A stretch of 10,426 nt of DNA from JAHFQJ01 sp046050125 (GTDB taxonomy: Bacteria; Pseudomonadota; Gammaproteobacteria; Burkholderiales; Burkholderiaceae): positions 1 through 10,426 of the forward strand of contig JBJOQB010000024.1 of NCBI GenBank assembly GCA_046050125.1, written 5' to 3'. The notes below the pieces were generated by a model, which had not been told where the DNA came from, ran no database searches, and saw only the letters and a program-made list of their open reading frames with translations. The stretch's first letter is position 1. The number at the start of each line of letters is the position of its first letter. A program made the translations under genes and the position numbers. Shown here one piece after another: positions 1 through 6,842 of this stretch.

Positions 1-209
1 TCTTTAGTTAAACTATAAGCTATCATTTTATCAATAATTTCTTGTTTTGATACATAACGTTGCTGTTTAAAACAGTATCCATTTCTATTTTTTTGAGCTA
101 ATGTATATGCATAAATATACAAACCTAAAACTATTAGGATAAAAATAGCAATAAAACTTAAGCGATATTTATATTTTTTTATGTAGAATAAATTAGAGTT
201 TATGTTCAT
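1..209 (-). CDS. Partial single-pass membrane protein of unknown function (C-terminus beyond window edge)
   Basis: This open frame starts with ATG at 209-207 and runs off the left edge after 69 codons with no stop. Its ATG overlaps the TGA of the preceding gene as ATGA, so translational coupling is likely. The protein begins with a basic segment (KKYKYR at residues 11-16), followed by one hydrophobic helix at about residues 18-36 and then a polar stretch containing a single Cys (about residue 47) and several Lys/Gln. By the positive-inside rule the N-terminus is cytoplasmic and the visible C-terminal part is outside the membrane. I do not recognise a family. The coupling to a soluble-looking partner would fit an immunity or accessory membrane protein, but that is inference. 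Too short for automatic calling, but start position and coupling make it credible. Confidence 0.6.
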   Translation of the reverse strand, partial: MNINSNLFYIKKYKYRLSFIAIFILIVLGLYIYAYTLAQKNRNGYCFKQQRYVSKQEIIDKMIAYSLTK

Positions 210-1138
210 AATGTTCTTGACTGAATTTGGCTTTGTTGATTTTTCATCAATTCCATGGCTTGCTCTTTAGCTTGGGCAAAAATTTCTTTATTATGATTTT
301 CTATCTCTTGCCTAACTAATTTATCTTGATTTTGCATATCTAATTGATTGAACTCAGAGTTTAATGCTAATTTAGATTTTATATATTGATAACTTTCATC
401 TTTTTCATCTACAAGCAAAGGAATTGGTTTATTTATTTCGTTACTTGATGTTTTGGTATGTGTTATTGAGCTTAAGCTATCTAAAAACTGTTTAATTTCA
501 ATTGGATTAATTTTTTCTAAAGGCAAAGTTTGATGCTTATATTTTGATTGAGATTTTATATAATCTTGATAGGTAAAATCATGAAGCTTTATGTTACCAT
601 TATAAAATTTTATGAATACTGTTTTACCTTGATTGTTAGGGTCAACTGCATTTTGTAAAAAAAGCTGATTTGCTATATTACTTAACCAATTACCTTGAAA
701 ATCAAAATTCTCTTCCATGGGAACTAAAGCAAAATTTTTAAGATAGCGATTGCCATTTGGCTCAATAACAAATCTAGCATTATTTGATATTTTTATAGAT
801 GTAGTCCCCCAAATATATGCCCTTTCAATTCTATCATCTTTATTATCTGCATACATCGCTTGATGAAATTTGTGAGAGTTTTCTGGGATATTTTCTAATT
901 TTAGTATTTTTTGCATTTGCTCTTTAGTATATTCTCCAGCTGGAATATTTGTAGAATCTTTATGCATCCAATGATTAAAAAATACATCAAGTATTTTAAT
1001 TTGACTTGGGCTAGCAAATCTTCCTGCTGTTTTCATGTAATAATCAGCATCTACCGTTAAATTCCTACCATTTCTCCCATGTAGATACTCATCTGTTATC
1101 ATTTGTGGAGTTAGTTTTTTTAATGCATTATCACTCAT
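206..1138 (-). CDS. Hypothetical protein, 310 aa, soluble, possible effector-like partner of the downstream membrane protein
   Basis: I do not recognise this family with confidence. The start is well supported: a strong Shine-Dalgarno AGAGGA (1148-1143) lies 4 bases before the ATG. No signal peptide or membrane helix is visible. Residues 1-90 look helical and polar. Residues 100-195 look like a beta-rich domain, with WGTTSIKISNNARFVIEPNG followed by KNFALVPMEENFDF. That pattern gives me a weak, unverified impression of domains embedded in large secreted adhesins or toxins. The C-terminal 50 residues are Gln/Lys/Glu-rich and probably a long helix or coiled coil. It ends in an ATGA overlap with a membrane-protein gene. 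It lies 91 bases downstream of the GT32 gene, so it may be co-transcribed with the polysaccharide genes or have its own promoter; I saw no clear -10 box. Confidence 0.75.
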   Translation of the reverse strand: MSDNALKKLTPQMITDEYLHGRNGRNLTVDADYYMKTAGRFASPSQIKILDVFFNHWMHKDSTNIPAGEYTKEQMQKILKLENIPENSHKFHQAMYADNKDDRIERAYIWGTTSIKISNNARFVIEPNGNRYLKNFALVPMEENFDFQGNWLSNIANQLFLQNAVDPNNQGKTVFIKFYNGNIKLHDFTYQDYIKSQSKYKHQTLPLEKINPIEIKQFLDSLSSITHTKTSSNEINKPIPLLVDEKDESYQYIKSKLALNSEFNQLDMQNQDKLVRQEIENHNKEIFAQAKEQAMELMKNQQSQIQSRTL

Positions 1139-1229
1139 GTAATCCTCTGATTTTTTTATTTAAGTTGGTAAGTTTAACACATTTAAAAATTAGATTTTAT
1201 TTTTCTTACATATGAAATAATCAACTAAA

Positions 1230-1910
1230 CTATTTATCAACTAAAGATAATAAAAACCTTTTAATTTTAGATAAAATTTTACGCTTTTTAGGAATCCAAC
1301 TACCATTAAAATGATGTAAAGAGTAGCTATTTTTAGAATTATTGCAAAAATAATCACTAGGGTAGATATGAATATCATCTCCAACCACTTGATAGCTATC
1401 ATTAATTTTAATGTTATACTCATTAATTAATTGAGCAGTAATAGTTTTAGTATTAGTAGTTAAATCCATTTGATTATCACTACCAATAAAATTTTTATGC
1501 TCATATTCTTGAAGTAAATTACTAACCCATACTCCATCTTTTTCAGAACCCATAATAGCGGTTATTGGCGATAAATGACCTCTAAAATTTTCAAAACCAC
1601 TAAATGCACTATGTTCTAAAAATTTATTTAGGCTTTTAAAAACTTCTACATCACTATCAAGATAAATGCCACCATGATTTTTTAATGCATATAATCTTAC
1701 ATAGTCTGTAACAAATGCCCATTTTTTACAATCATAGGCTTGTTTTGTGTAATTATTTATATTTAAATCAAAATTATCTTCATTCCATTCAATGAATTGA
1801 TAATCAGATAAATGCTGTTTCCATGATTCCATACATTTTAAGACTAAGCTTGGTTTTGGATTGCGACCAAACCAGCAGTAATGAATAATTTTAGGTATTT
1901 TGTGTATCAT
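1230..1910 (-). CDS. GT32-like glycosyltransferase with DXD motif (capsule/LPS sugar transferase)
   Basis: This is a cytoplasmic or membrane-associated sugar transferase of the Gly_transf_sug/OCH1-like type (226 aa, usual for the bacterial members). It should move a hexose from a nucleotide sugar onto a growing surface glycan; donor and acceptor cannot be read from sequence. The N-terminus has IPKIIHYCWFG (residues 5-15), the classic opening of the family. The core is AFVTDYVRLYALKNHGG (65-81) followed by IYLDSDVEV (82-90), where D85 and D87 form the metal-binding DXD. Near the C-terminus HHFNGSW matches the conserved His/Ser-Trp end of the catalytic domain. The last residues are basic and hydrophobic (KKRKILSKIKRFLLSL), which could be an amphipathic membrane anchor. 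It follows wecB by 30 bases with no visible terminator, so the two are probably one transcript. No good Shine-Dalgarno precedes the ATG. Confidence 0.88.
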   Translation of the reverse strand: MIHKIPKIIHYCWFGRNPKPSLVLKCMESWKQHLSDYQFIEWNEDNFDLNINNYTKQAYDCKKWAFVTDYVRLYALKNHGGIYLDSDVEVFKSLNKFLEHSAFSGFENFRGHLSPITAIMGSEKDGVWVSNLLQEYEHKNFIGSDNQMDLTTNTKTITAQLINEYNIKINDSYQVVGDDIHIYPSDYFCNNSKNSYSLHHFNGSWIPKKRKILSKIKRFLLSLVDK

Positions 1911-1940
1911 ATATTTTTATATTTGAATATGTTTGTAAAT

Positions 1941-3071
1941 TTATATATTTTCTAATAGAATATTTTGTATTTGTATGGAAGCAGTTCCATCACCATAGAT
2001 ATTTTGAATTTTACTCATGCGGGCATACTCTGATGCACTAGATGATTCATCTAGTAATAGATTTACTGCATCAACAATTTTTTTTGCATTTGTACCAACT
2101 AATTTTGCTATACCTGCTTTAATTGCCTCGGGTCTTTCAGTTGTATCACGCATTACTAGAATTGGTTTGCCAATTGCTGATGCTTCCTCTTGTATTCCGC
2201 CACTATCTGTTAAAATTAAATAGCTATTTATCATTAAATATACAAAATCTAAATACTCTTGAGGGTATAATAAAAATACATTTTTACATTCATACAAAAT
2301 TTCATTTACAGGATTTTTTATATTTGGATTTAAGTGTACAGGATAAACAATTTGTACATCATCTCGGCTAGCTAGCCCTTTTAATGCATTGCATATGGAT
2401 AAAATTCCTTCGCCAAAATTTTCACGGCGATGACCTGTTACAAGAATTAATTTTTTATTTTTATCAATAAAATTAAATTTTTGCGATAATGATTGAGAAA
2501 TTTTCTCATTATTTTGAATTTTGTGTTGAATAAAAAGTAATGAATCAATTACTGTGTTACCAGTAATGTATAAATTTTTTTTATACCCTTCATTAAGCAA
2601 ATTTTCTTTAGCTTCTACAGTTGGGCAAAAATGAAAATCAGCTATTGTTGCTGTAACTTTACGGTTTATTTCTTCTGGCCATGGCGAGTACTTGTTATTT
2701 GTTCTAAGTCCTGCCTCCACATGAGCAACTTTAATTTTATTGTAAAAGCATGCTAGTGATGTTGCCATAGTAGTGGTTGTATCGCCATGAACTAGCACTA
2801 CATCAGGCATGAAATCTAGTAAGATTGGTTTTAAGCTGAGCAAAATATCAGCTGTTAGTGATTCTAATGTTTGATTTGCCTGCATTAAATTTAAATTGTA
2901 ATCAGGATTAATATTAAACAAGTCTAATACTTGTGTTAGCATTTCTTTATGTTGCCCTGTTACACAAACTTTTACATTAAATAAATTGCTGTTTTTAAGT
3001 GTATGAAAAATGCTCGCCATTTTTATTGCTTCTGGTCTAGTACCAAAAATCAGTAAAACTTTTTTTACCAT
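1941..3071 (-). CDS. wecB: UDP-N-acetylglucosamine 2-epimerase (non-hydrolysing)
   Basis: This cytoplasmic enzyme interconverts UDP-GlcNAc and UDP-ManNAc, supplying ManNAc or, after oxidation, ManNAcA for surface polysaccharide. The 376-residue length equals the family norm. Visible motifs in order are FGTRPEAIKMA (9-19), VTGQHKEML (37-45), VHGDTTTT (94-101, with D97), HVEAGLRT (117-124, with E119), PWPEEINRK (130-138, with E133/E134), GNTVIDS (171-177), TGHRRENFG (212-220, with H214) and LTDSGGIQEEA. The acidic residues and the His correspond to the active-site and substrate residues of the E. coli enzyme, so it should be active. It lies 109 bases after the flippase gene with its own TATAAT box, and is followed closely by the GT32 gene. 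No UDP-ManNAc dehydrogenase (WecC) gene is in the window, so the final sugar is uncertain. Confidence 0.97.
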   Translation of the reverse strand: MVKKVLLIFGTRPEAIKMASIFHTLKNSNLFNVKVCVTGQHKEMLTQVLDLFNINPDYNLNLMQANQTLESLTADILLSLKPILLDFMPDVVLVHGDTTTTMATSLACFYNKIKVAHVEAGLRTNNKYSPWPEEINRKVTATIADFHFCPTVEAKENLLNEGYKKNLYITGNTVIDSLLFIQHKIQNNEKISQSLSQKFNFIDKNKKLILVTGHRRENFGEGILSICNALKGLASRDDVQIVYPVHLNPNIKNPVNEILYECKNVFLLYPQEYLDFVYLMINSYLILTDSGGIQEEASAIGKPILVMRDTTERPEAIKAGIAKLVGTNAKKIVDAVNLLLDESSSASEYARMSKIQNIYGDGTASIQIQNILLENI

Positions 3072-3111
3072 TTTTTACTTTTTATAGAAATAAGTATGTA
3101 TAAAATTATTC

Positions 3112-3140
3112 ATTATACAACTTGAGATAATCAAGAGTTA
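3112..3140 (-). promoter_or_regulatory. Candidate promoter for wecB
   Basis: On the minus strand a perfect -10 box TATAAT lies at 3117-3112, with a weak -35 TAACTC at 3140-3135 and a 17-base spacer. A small inverted repeat CTTGA/TCAAG sits inside the spacer region. The predicted start leaves a leader of roughly 33 bases before the ATG. It would let wecB and the GT32 gene be expressed apart from the flippase gene. The -35 is poor, so this is a pattern match only. Confidence 0.4.
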
Positions 3141-3180
3141 CATTCTATAAAATAGGGCATATAAACACAAGTATAATTTA

Positions 3181-4410
3181 TTATTTCAATCGAATATATA
3201 CAAATTGATAAACTAACATAACCGCATACGCTAAAAAACTAGCATAAATCATGCCATAAATATCATAATTGGCTACAAATATATTACGTGTAAAAAACAT
3301 AATTAAAATGCCAAGTATCCAAACTATGATTTGATTGATGTATGATTTTTGTTTTAGCCACCATAAACTAAATATTTGATTAGCAAATACAAATAAAGAA
3401 AGCCAGCAACTTAGATTAAATAAATTAACTCCATTTTTATATTTTTCGCCTAGTATATTTTTAATCAAAAATGGCGATATAACAGGCATAATTATGCAAA
3501 TTAATGCAGAAATTGGTAATATAACAAACATCATTTTATATAACCTTTTTTGTGCTATTTTATTATCTCGACAGTTAAAAATAAAGTAAGGCCCTAAAAT
3601 GCTACAAACCATAATCCCAATATTGAGCCAAGCATCGTTTAGTTGAATAACCGTTGTATACAAGCCTAAGCTATCTGAATGAACCATTTTTTCTAGTAAA
3701 ATTCTATCAAAACGTAAAAATAAGTAATAAAACACCAAACCTATACCAATTAGTATGCCATCTCTAAATAATGATTTAAATATTACACGGTCAAATTTAC
3801 CCCATGAAGGGCTTTTAGGGTGTTTAAAGTATAAAAATGCAGTTGTTGAACCAATTAAAAAAGCTTCTAAAATATAGGCATAATTAAAATGATGCATTTT
3901 TACCCATGTACATTTACTTAGGTATAAAATTGTGAAAAACCTACCAAGCAAACCTAAAGCCCTAGTTATGCTAAACCAAAAATTTAATCGATTTGCAGTA
4001 AACCAACAGCCAAAAATATAAACTGATTCGCCAACCAATGGACCAATTATGGCGAGAAAAAAAGTAAGTCTAACTTCTTTATCATCAATATATAAAAATG
4101 CAAATAAAAGTGATGTGATGATACAAATAATTCCAAACATTACTCTTAGATAAAATCCAGTTGTAATTACATTTTTTTGTATAAATTTATATTTACTTAA
4201 TTTTGATGTAATTAGTTCACTACCCGCAAAGTAGCTTAATGTAACTAACACCGCAGCAAGACTGTAAGCATAGGCAAATTGTCCATTATCGTGAATGCTT
4301 AAACTTTTTGCCATAAATCCAACACAAGCTATGGATAATACCATTTGTAATAATCTTTCAATGATTAGTACAATGACATTTGCACCTAAATCAGCATGTT
4401 TTTTTATCAT
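3181..4410 (-). CDS. Wzx-type polysaccharide flippase (MOP superfamily)
   Basis: This is an inner-membrane transporter expected to flip a lipid-linked oligosaccharide from the cytoplasmic to the periplasmic face. At 409 aa it has the usual Wzx length. I count about 12 hydrophobic helices, roughly at residues 10-32, 42-64, 88-108, 114-136, 145-163, 171-192, 212-232, 255-275, 290-313, 325-346, 353-370 and 380-402. The RFDRILLEKM stretch just after helix 7, followed by a Gly-Leu-Tyr, is typical of Wzx/RfbX proteins. The N-terminal pattern, with an early amphipathic helix and GFMAKSLSIHDNGQFAYAYS, is also typical. Substrate cannot be read, since Wzx proteins diverge strongly. It heads the leftward polysaccharide block with a TATAAT box 34 bases upstream of its ATG. 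Alternatives are another MOP exporter such as a teichuronic or sialic-acid-repeat flippase. No wzy polymerase gene is in the window. Confidence 0.88.
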   Translation of the reverse strand: MIKKHADLGANVIVLIIERLLQMVLSIACVGFMAKSLSIHDNGQFAYAYSLAAVLVTLSYFAGSELITSKLSKYKFIQKNVITTGFYLRVMFGIICIITSLLFAFLYIDDKEVRLTFFLAIIGPLVGESVYIFGCWFTANRLNFWFSITRALGLLGRFFTILYLSKCTWVKMHHFNYAYILEAFLIGSTTAFLYFKHPKSPSWGKFDRVIFKSLFRDGILIGIGLVFYYLFLRFDRILLEKMVHSDSLGLYTTVIQLNDAWLNIGIMVCSILGPYFIFNCRDNKIAQKRLYKMMFVILPISALICIIMPVISPFLIKNILGEKYKNGVNLFNLSCWLSLFVFANQIFSLWWLKQKSYINQIIVWILGILIMFFTRNIFVANYDIYGMIYASFLAYAVMLVYQFVYIRLK

Positions 4411-4443
4411 TATTTGTTTAAATTAAAATTGTTAAGTTAGGGT

Positions 4444-4472
4444 ATTATACACCTAGGTTGTGATTTAAGTTA
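4444..4472 (-). promoter_or_regulatory. Candidate promoter for the leftward flippase gene
   Basis: On the minus strand a perfect -10 TATAAT lies at 4449-4444, with a weak -35 TAACTT at 4472-4467 and a 17-base spacer. The predicted leader is about 27 bases. The layout (TAACTY, 17 bases, TATAAT) is the same as in front of wecB, which slightly strengthens both. It lies in the 160-base divergent region 4411-4570 between the flippase and GT-C genes. Confidence 0.4.
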
Positions 4473-4505
4473 GTGATTTATGCTATTAATGTAACTACCA
4501 TAACT

Positions 4506-4534
4506 TTGTCTACTCAAACATATTATGCTAACAT
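4506..4534 (+). promoter_or_regulatory. Weak candidate promoter for the GT-C gene
   Basis: TTGTCT (4506-4511) and TAACAT (4529-4534) are spaced by 17 bases, each matching the sigma-70 consensus at four of six positions. A better-looking -10, TATTAT at 4521-4526, has no acceptable -35. Some promoter must lie in this divergent region because the gene is first in its direction, but which hexamers serve is uncertain. Confidence 0.2.
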
Positions 4535-4570
4535 ACAACCTAATCTTAAAACTTAAATAATTAAATAGGT

Positions 4571-6118
4571 ATGCTGTTTAATAAAATCTACGCCTCTAAT
4601 CCTCGTTTAGTTGATAAGCAAGTTAAGCCATTTTCTAGGGTTTTTATCTTTGCTATTGTTATGCTTTATGTCTTTTATGGATTTTTTAATCGAGACCCAT
4701 GGAAAAATGAAGATGTAATAGGCTTTGCTAGCATACTAAAATTAATCAATACTCCATTTTTAAATTGGAATAGCACAATATCTTTACTGCCATGGAATGA
4801 AAATGGTACTGCATACTATTTATTTAGTGCATTTATTTCAAAGATTTTTATATTTCTTAGTGTTCGTGTAGACCATGCAGTTAGGATAGGAGCAATTTTA
4901 CTTGTTTTAACTACTATTTATTGTATTTGGAAATCCGTATTTATATTATGTTTAAATCGTAATTTTGCACCTTATGAGTACCCGCTGGGTGGGCAGCCAG
5001 AAAAAGATAAATATGCTAAATGCATGGCTGACATCAGCGTACTTCTGTTTTGTGGTTGCATAGGTGCAATACTAAGAATACATGAAACAACACCATTTAT
5101 ACTTGGTATGTGTATCAACAGCTTTGTTTGTTATATCATAGTTGATAATTTAAAACGAAATTATCATAAGCATTTAAAATTAGCTTTTAATATATTATGT
5201 TTTTTGATACTAATTTATGCTAATTACAATTCTTCTTATCTAAATAATCCAAATGGATTTAGTTTTCAAACTGTTTTAGAGCGTTTAAATGTAATGGTAG
5301 TTCAGTATCCTACTTTTACATGGCCATTAGTGCCATTTGCAATATTTGCATTTTTATGTTGGTATAATCAATCAATTATGCAAAAATTAATGTTAATTAA
5401 TTTAATTGCAATTTTAGTATTTATCTTTGATAGTAAACTACATCAAGGCTATTTCTTATACGCTTTGCCATCATTGTGTATACTTGCTAGCTTAGCTTTC
5501 GCAAAAATGCCAACTAATATACATAAAATAATCATAGGGTTTAATATTATATTATTCTCTTTTCTACTATTTTCTTTATGGATTATTTGGGTATGTTGGC
5601 AAAATAATATTTATCTAATTAAATATCTATACTATGTAAACCATGATATTACATTATCAGCAATTATTTTTGCTACATGTGCAACTTTGTTATGGTTTAG
5701 TACATTATATATATATCGCAATATCGTACTTGAGCCACCAATTTGGCTTAGTCCATATTTAATGGCAAGTGGACTTACAATTTCTTGGGTAGTAATTGTT
5801 CATCTGTGGCTTCCTGCAGTTAATCAAATTAAAACTTATCGCTACGTGTTTAACACAATTAATTTATATGTAAATGATTCTTGTGTCAGTGTACATGACT
5901 TGCAAGCTCCTCAAATGGCTTCATTATCATATATGGCAAAATTTAAAGTAGGAAATAATTGTAAATTTACTTTAAGCTATATGCCTTACACTAAAAATCT
6001 ACTTGAAATTACCCCACCCAATAATTCAGTTTTGGTATGGCAAGGTAGGCGATTATTAGATAAAGATGAAAGTTTTTATTTATGGAAATCAGTAGAAGAT
6101 AAAAATACGCCATTATAG
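4571..6118 (+). CDS. ArnT/PMT-like GT-C membrane glycosyltransferase
   Basis: This polytopic inner-membrane protein (515 aa) has about a dozen hydrophobic helices and a soluble C-terminal portion of about 90 residues (from about 425), presumably periplasmic. GT-C enzymes take a sugar from a polyprenyl-phosphate carrier and add it to a periplasmic acceptor such as lipid A, other glycolipids or protein. After helix 1, the first large loop has NRDPWKNEDVIGF (40-52), where E47-D48 stands where the family has its catalytic acidic pair. A PLGGQPE segment (138-144) and an HETTP motif (171-175) resemble what I recall of a betaproteobacterial subgroup of this family. No cognate carrier-sugar synthesis gene is nearby. 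It is divergent from the flippase gene and may modify the same glycan or the lipid anchor; that is inference. The ATG at 4571 is preceded by AGG very close in, and the start is not firmly set. ArnT itself is not claimed. Confidence 0.75.
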   Translation: MLFNKIYASNPRLVDKQVKPFSRVFIFAIVMLYVFYGFFNRDPWKNEDVIGFASILKLINTPFLNWNSTISLLPWNENGTAYYLFSAFISKIFIFLSVRVDHAVRIGAILLVLTTIYCIWKSVFILCLNRNFAPYEYPLGGQPEKDKYAKCMADISVLLFCGCIGAILRIHETTPFILGMCINSFVCYIIVDNLKRNYHKHLKLAFNILCFLILIYANYNSSYLNNPNGFSFQTVLERLNVMVVQYPTFTWPLVPFAIFAFLCWYNQSIMQKLMLINLIAILVFIFDSKLHQGYFLYALPSLCILASLAFAKMPTNIHKIIIGFNIILFSFLLFSLWIIWVCWQNNIYLIKYLYYVNHDITLSAIIFATCATLLWFSTLYIYRNIVLEPPIWLSPYLMASGLTISWVVIVHLWLPAVNQIKTYRYVFNTINLYVNDSCVSVHDLQAPQMASLSYMAKFKVGNNCKFTLSYMPYTKNLLEITPPNNSVLVWQGRRLLDKDESFYLWKSVEDKNTPL

Positions 6119-6126
6119 CTAGATAA

Positions 6127-6155
6127 TTGACTTTTATAATTTTTGTAACTACAAT
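6127..6155 (+). promoter_or_regulatory. Strong sigma-70-type promoter for brnTA
   Basis: TTGACT (-35, 6127-6132) and TACAAT (-10, 6150-6155) are separated by exactly 17 bases, each matching the consensus at five of six positions. The predicted start near 6162 gives a leader of about 22 bases before the toxin ATG at 6184. It begins only 8 bases after the stop of the GT-C gene. It is the best promoter in the window by inspection and is overlapped by a palindrome. Confidence 0.65.
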
Positions 6156-6162
6156 AATTATA
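6135..6162. promoter_or_regulatory. 28-bp palindrome over the -10 box, candidate BrnA operator
   Basis: The symmetry centre is between 6148 and 6149. The inner arms are TTGTA (6143-6147) and TACAA (6150-6154) around a 2-base centre. The outer arms are TATAATT (6135-6141) and AATTATA (6156-6162). Of 14 symmetric base pairs only the 6142/6155 pair and the central pair fail. It fully covers the -10 element. BrnA-family antitoxins are DNA-binding ribbon-helix-helix proteins known to autoregulate their operon, so this is the expected place and form for the operator. It has no G/C-rich stem, so it is not a terminator. Confidence 0.55.
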
Positions 6163-6183
6163 TACAGAGGCAAATTTATAAAT

Positions 6184-6477
6184 ATGAAAATAGAATATGA
6201 ATATGATGAAAATAAAAACAAACAGAATATTGATAAGCACAAAATTAGTTTTGAATATGCCTATTTAGTGTATGAAAGTGATAGTAAAATTACTATGACA
6301 AAATATAGCAATAATGAAGAAAGATTGAATGATATTGCTATGATTGAAATTGATAATAAGGTTTTACTTTTAGTATATATTATCAGAAGTAATAAAATTC
6401 GAGTAATCTCATTACGCACTGCCTCTAAAGCAGAAAGGAAATTATATTATGAAGAATTCTCTAAAGAAACAAAATGA
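6184..6477 (+). CDS. brnT: BrnT family toxin (type II TA, RelE-fold RNase)
   Basis: This is a 97-residue toxin of the BrnT family, which is known to be a RelE-like ribonuclease that halts translation when not bound by BrnA. Family signatures are the opening YEYDENKNKQNIDKHKISFE (4-23), the central NNEERLNDIAMIE region, a hydrophobic strand LLLVYI, and the C-terminal IRVISLRTASKAERKLYYEE, matching the usual R-I-I-S-x-R-x-A-x-x-x-E-R ending. The frame is open upstream to a TTG at 6127, but that TTG is the -35 hexamer, and the family begins at MKIEYEYDE, so ATG 6184 is the start. An AGAGG lies 13 bases upstream (6166-6170), rather far. The gene is AT-rich like its neighbours and looks intact. 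Its 3' end overlaps brnA by 29 bases. Confidence 0.92.
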   Translation: MKIEYEYDENKNKQNIDKHKISFEYAYLVYESDSKITMTKYSNNEERLNDIAMIEIDNKVLLLVYIIRSNKIRVISLRTASKAERKLYYEEFSKETK

Positions 6478-6790
6478 CCTATTAAAATTAAAATCAATTC
6501 TATCTAATATAGATGATAATGCTCCTATTCCTTATGATGATGAAGATAGAGCTAATGGGTTACATAATCCAAATAACGATGATGAAGTGCAAAAACTATT
6601 TTCATCAGCTAAAATTAGCCGACCAGTTGGAAGACCAAAGAAAGATAGTATTAAAAAAGCTACAACATTAAGAATAGATATTGAAATTTTAAAAGCATTT
6701 AAAGCAACTGGCAAAGGTTGGCAAACAAGAATTAATGAAGTGCTTTCTAACTGGCTTCTAGCACAGGATAGTAAAAATAATATAAAATGA
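6449..6790 (+). CDS. brnA: BrnA family antitoxin (ribbon-helix-helix)
   Basis: This is a 113-residue antitoxin that neutralises BrnT and, as a ribbon-helix-helix dimer, represses the brnTA promoter. The start is well set: AGAAAGGAA (6432-6440) lies 8 bases before the ATG and inside brnT, so the two are co-translated with a 29-base overlap in a different frame. Residues 1-55 are polar and acidic (DDNAPIPYDDED at 22-33), likely the flexible toxin-wrapping part. RPVGRPKK (58-65) has an AT-hook-like GRP core, which BrnA proteins commonly carry. Residues 69-104, with TTLRIDIEILKAFKATGKGW then QTRINEVLSNWL, are the ribbon-helix-helix domain with the family's GKGWQTRIN motif. The toxin-first order is normal for this family. 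The kinase gene begins 52 bases later on the same strand, so read-through is possible. Confidence 0.92.
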   Translation: MKNSLKKQNDLLKLKSILSNIDDNAPIPYDDEDRANGLHNPNNDDEVQKLFSSAKISRPVGRPKKDSIKKATTLRIDIEILKAFKATGKGWQTRINEVLSNWLLAQDSKNNIK

Positions 6791-6842
6791 ATATTTCATT
6801 TTTAAGTTGCTAAACAAAAATAAAATATAGACAACAAACAAG

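Noticed and set aside
2017..2371. Two plus-strand open frames inside the wecB gene
   Set aside because: They lie antisense to a clear wecB gene with all family motifs, have no ribosome binding sites, and their translations look like no protein family.
3118..3135. Small inverted repeat CTTGA/TCAAG upstream of wecB as an attenuator or operator
   Set aside because: Only 5-bp arms with a 5-base loop; no leader peptide or competing structure is visible.
4454..4542. Inverted 8-base repeat TAGGTTGT / ACAACCTA flanking the divergent promoter region
   Set aside because: Short arms 73 bases apart; expected often enough by chance in a region of this size, and no protein is implied.
4535..4548. A 14-base sequence (acctaatcttaaaa) shared between the GT-C upstream region and the rsmB upstream region near 10333
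   Set aside because: In 10 kb of AT-rich DNA a few 14-base matches are expected by chance, and flanks diverge at once.
6135..6162. The palindrome before brnT as a terminator for the GT-C gene
   Set aside because: The stem has almost no G-C pairs and no following T-run, and it coincides with a promoter, so an operator explains it better.
6009..6242. Minus-strand hydrophobic open frame across the GT-C/brnT junction
   Set aside because: Its hydrophobicity comes from reading AT-rich DNA in reverse; it crosses the brnTA promoter and two genes.
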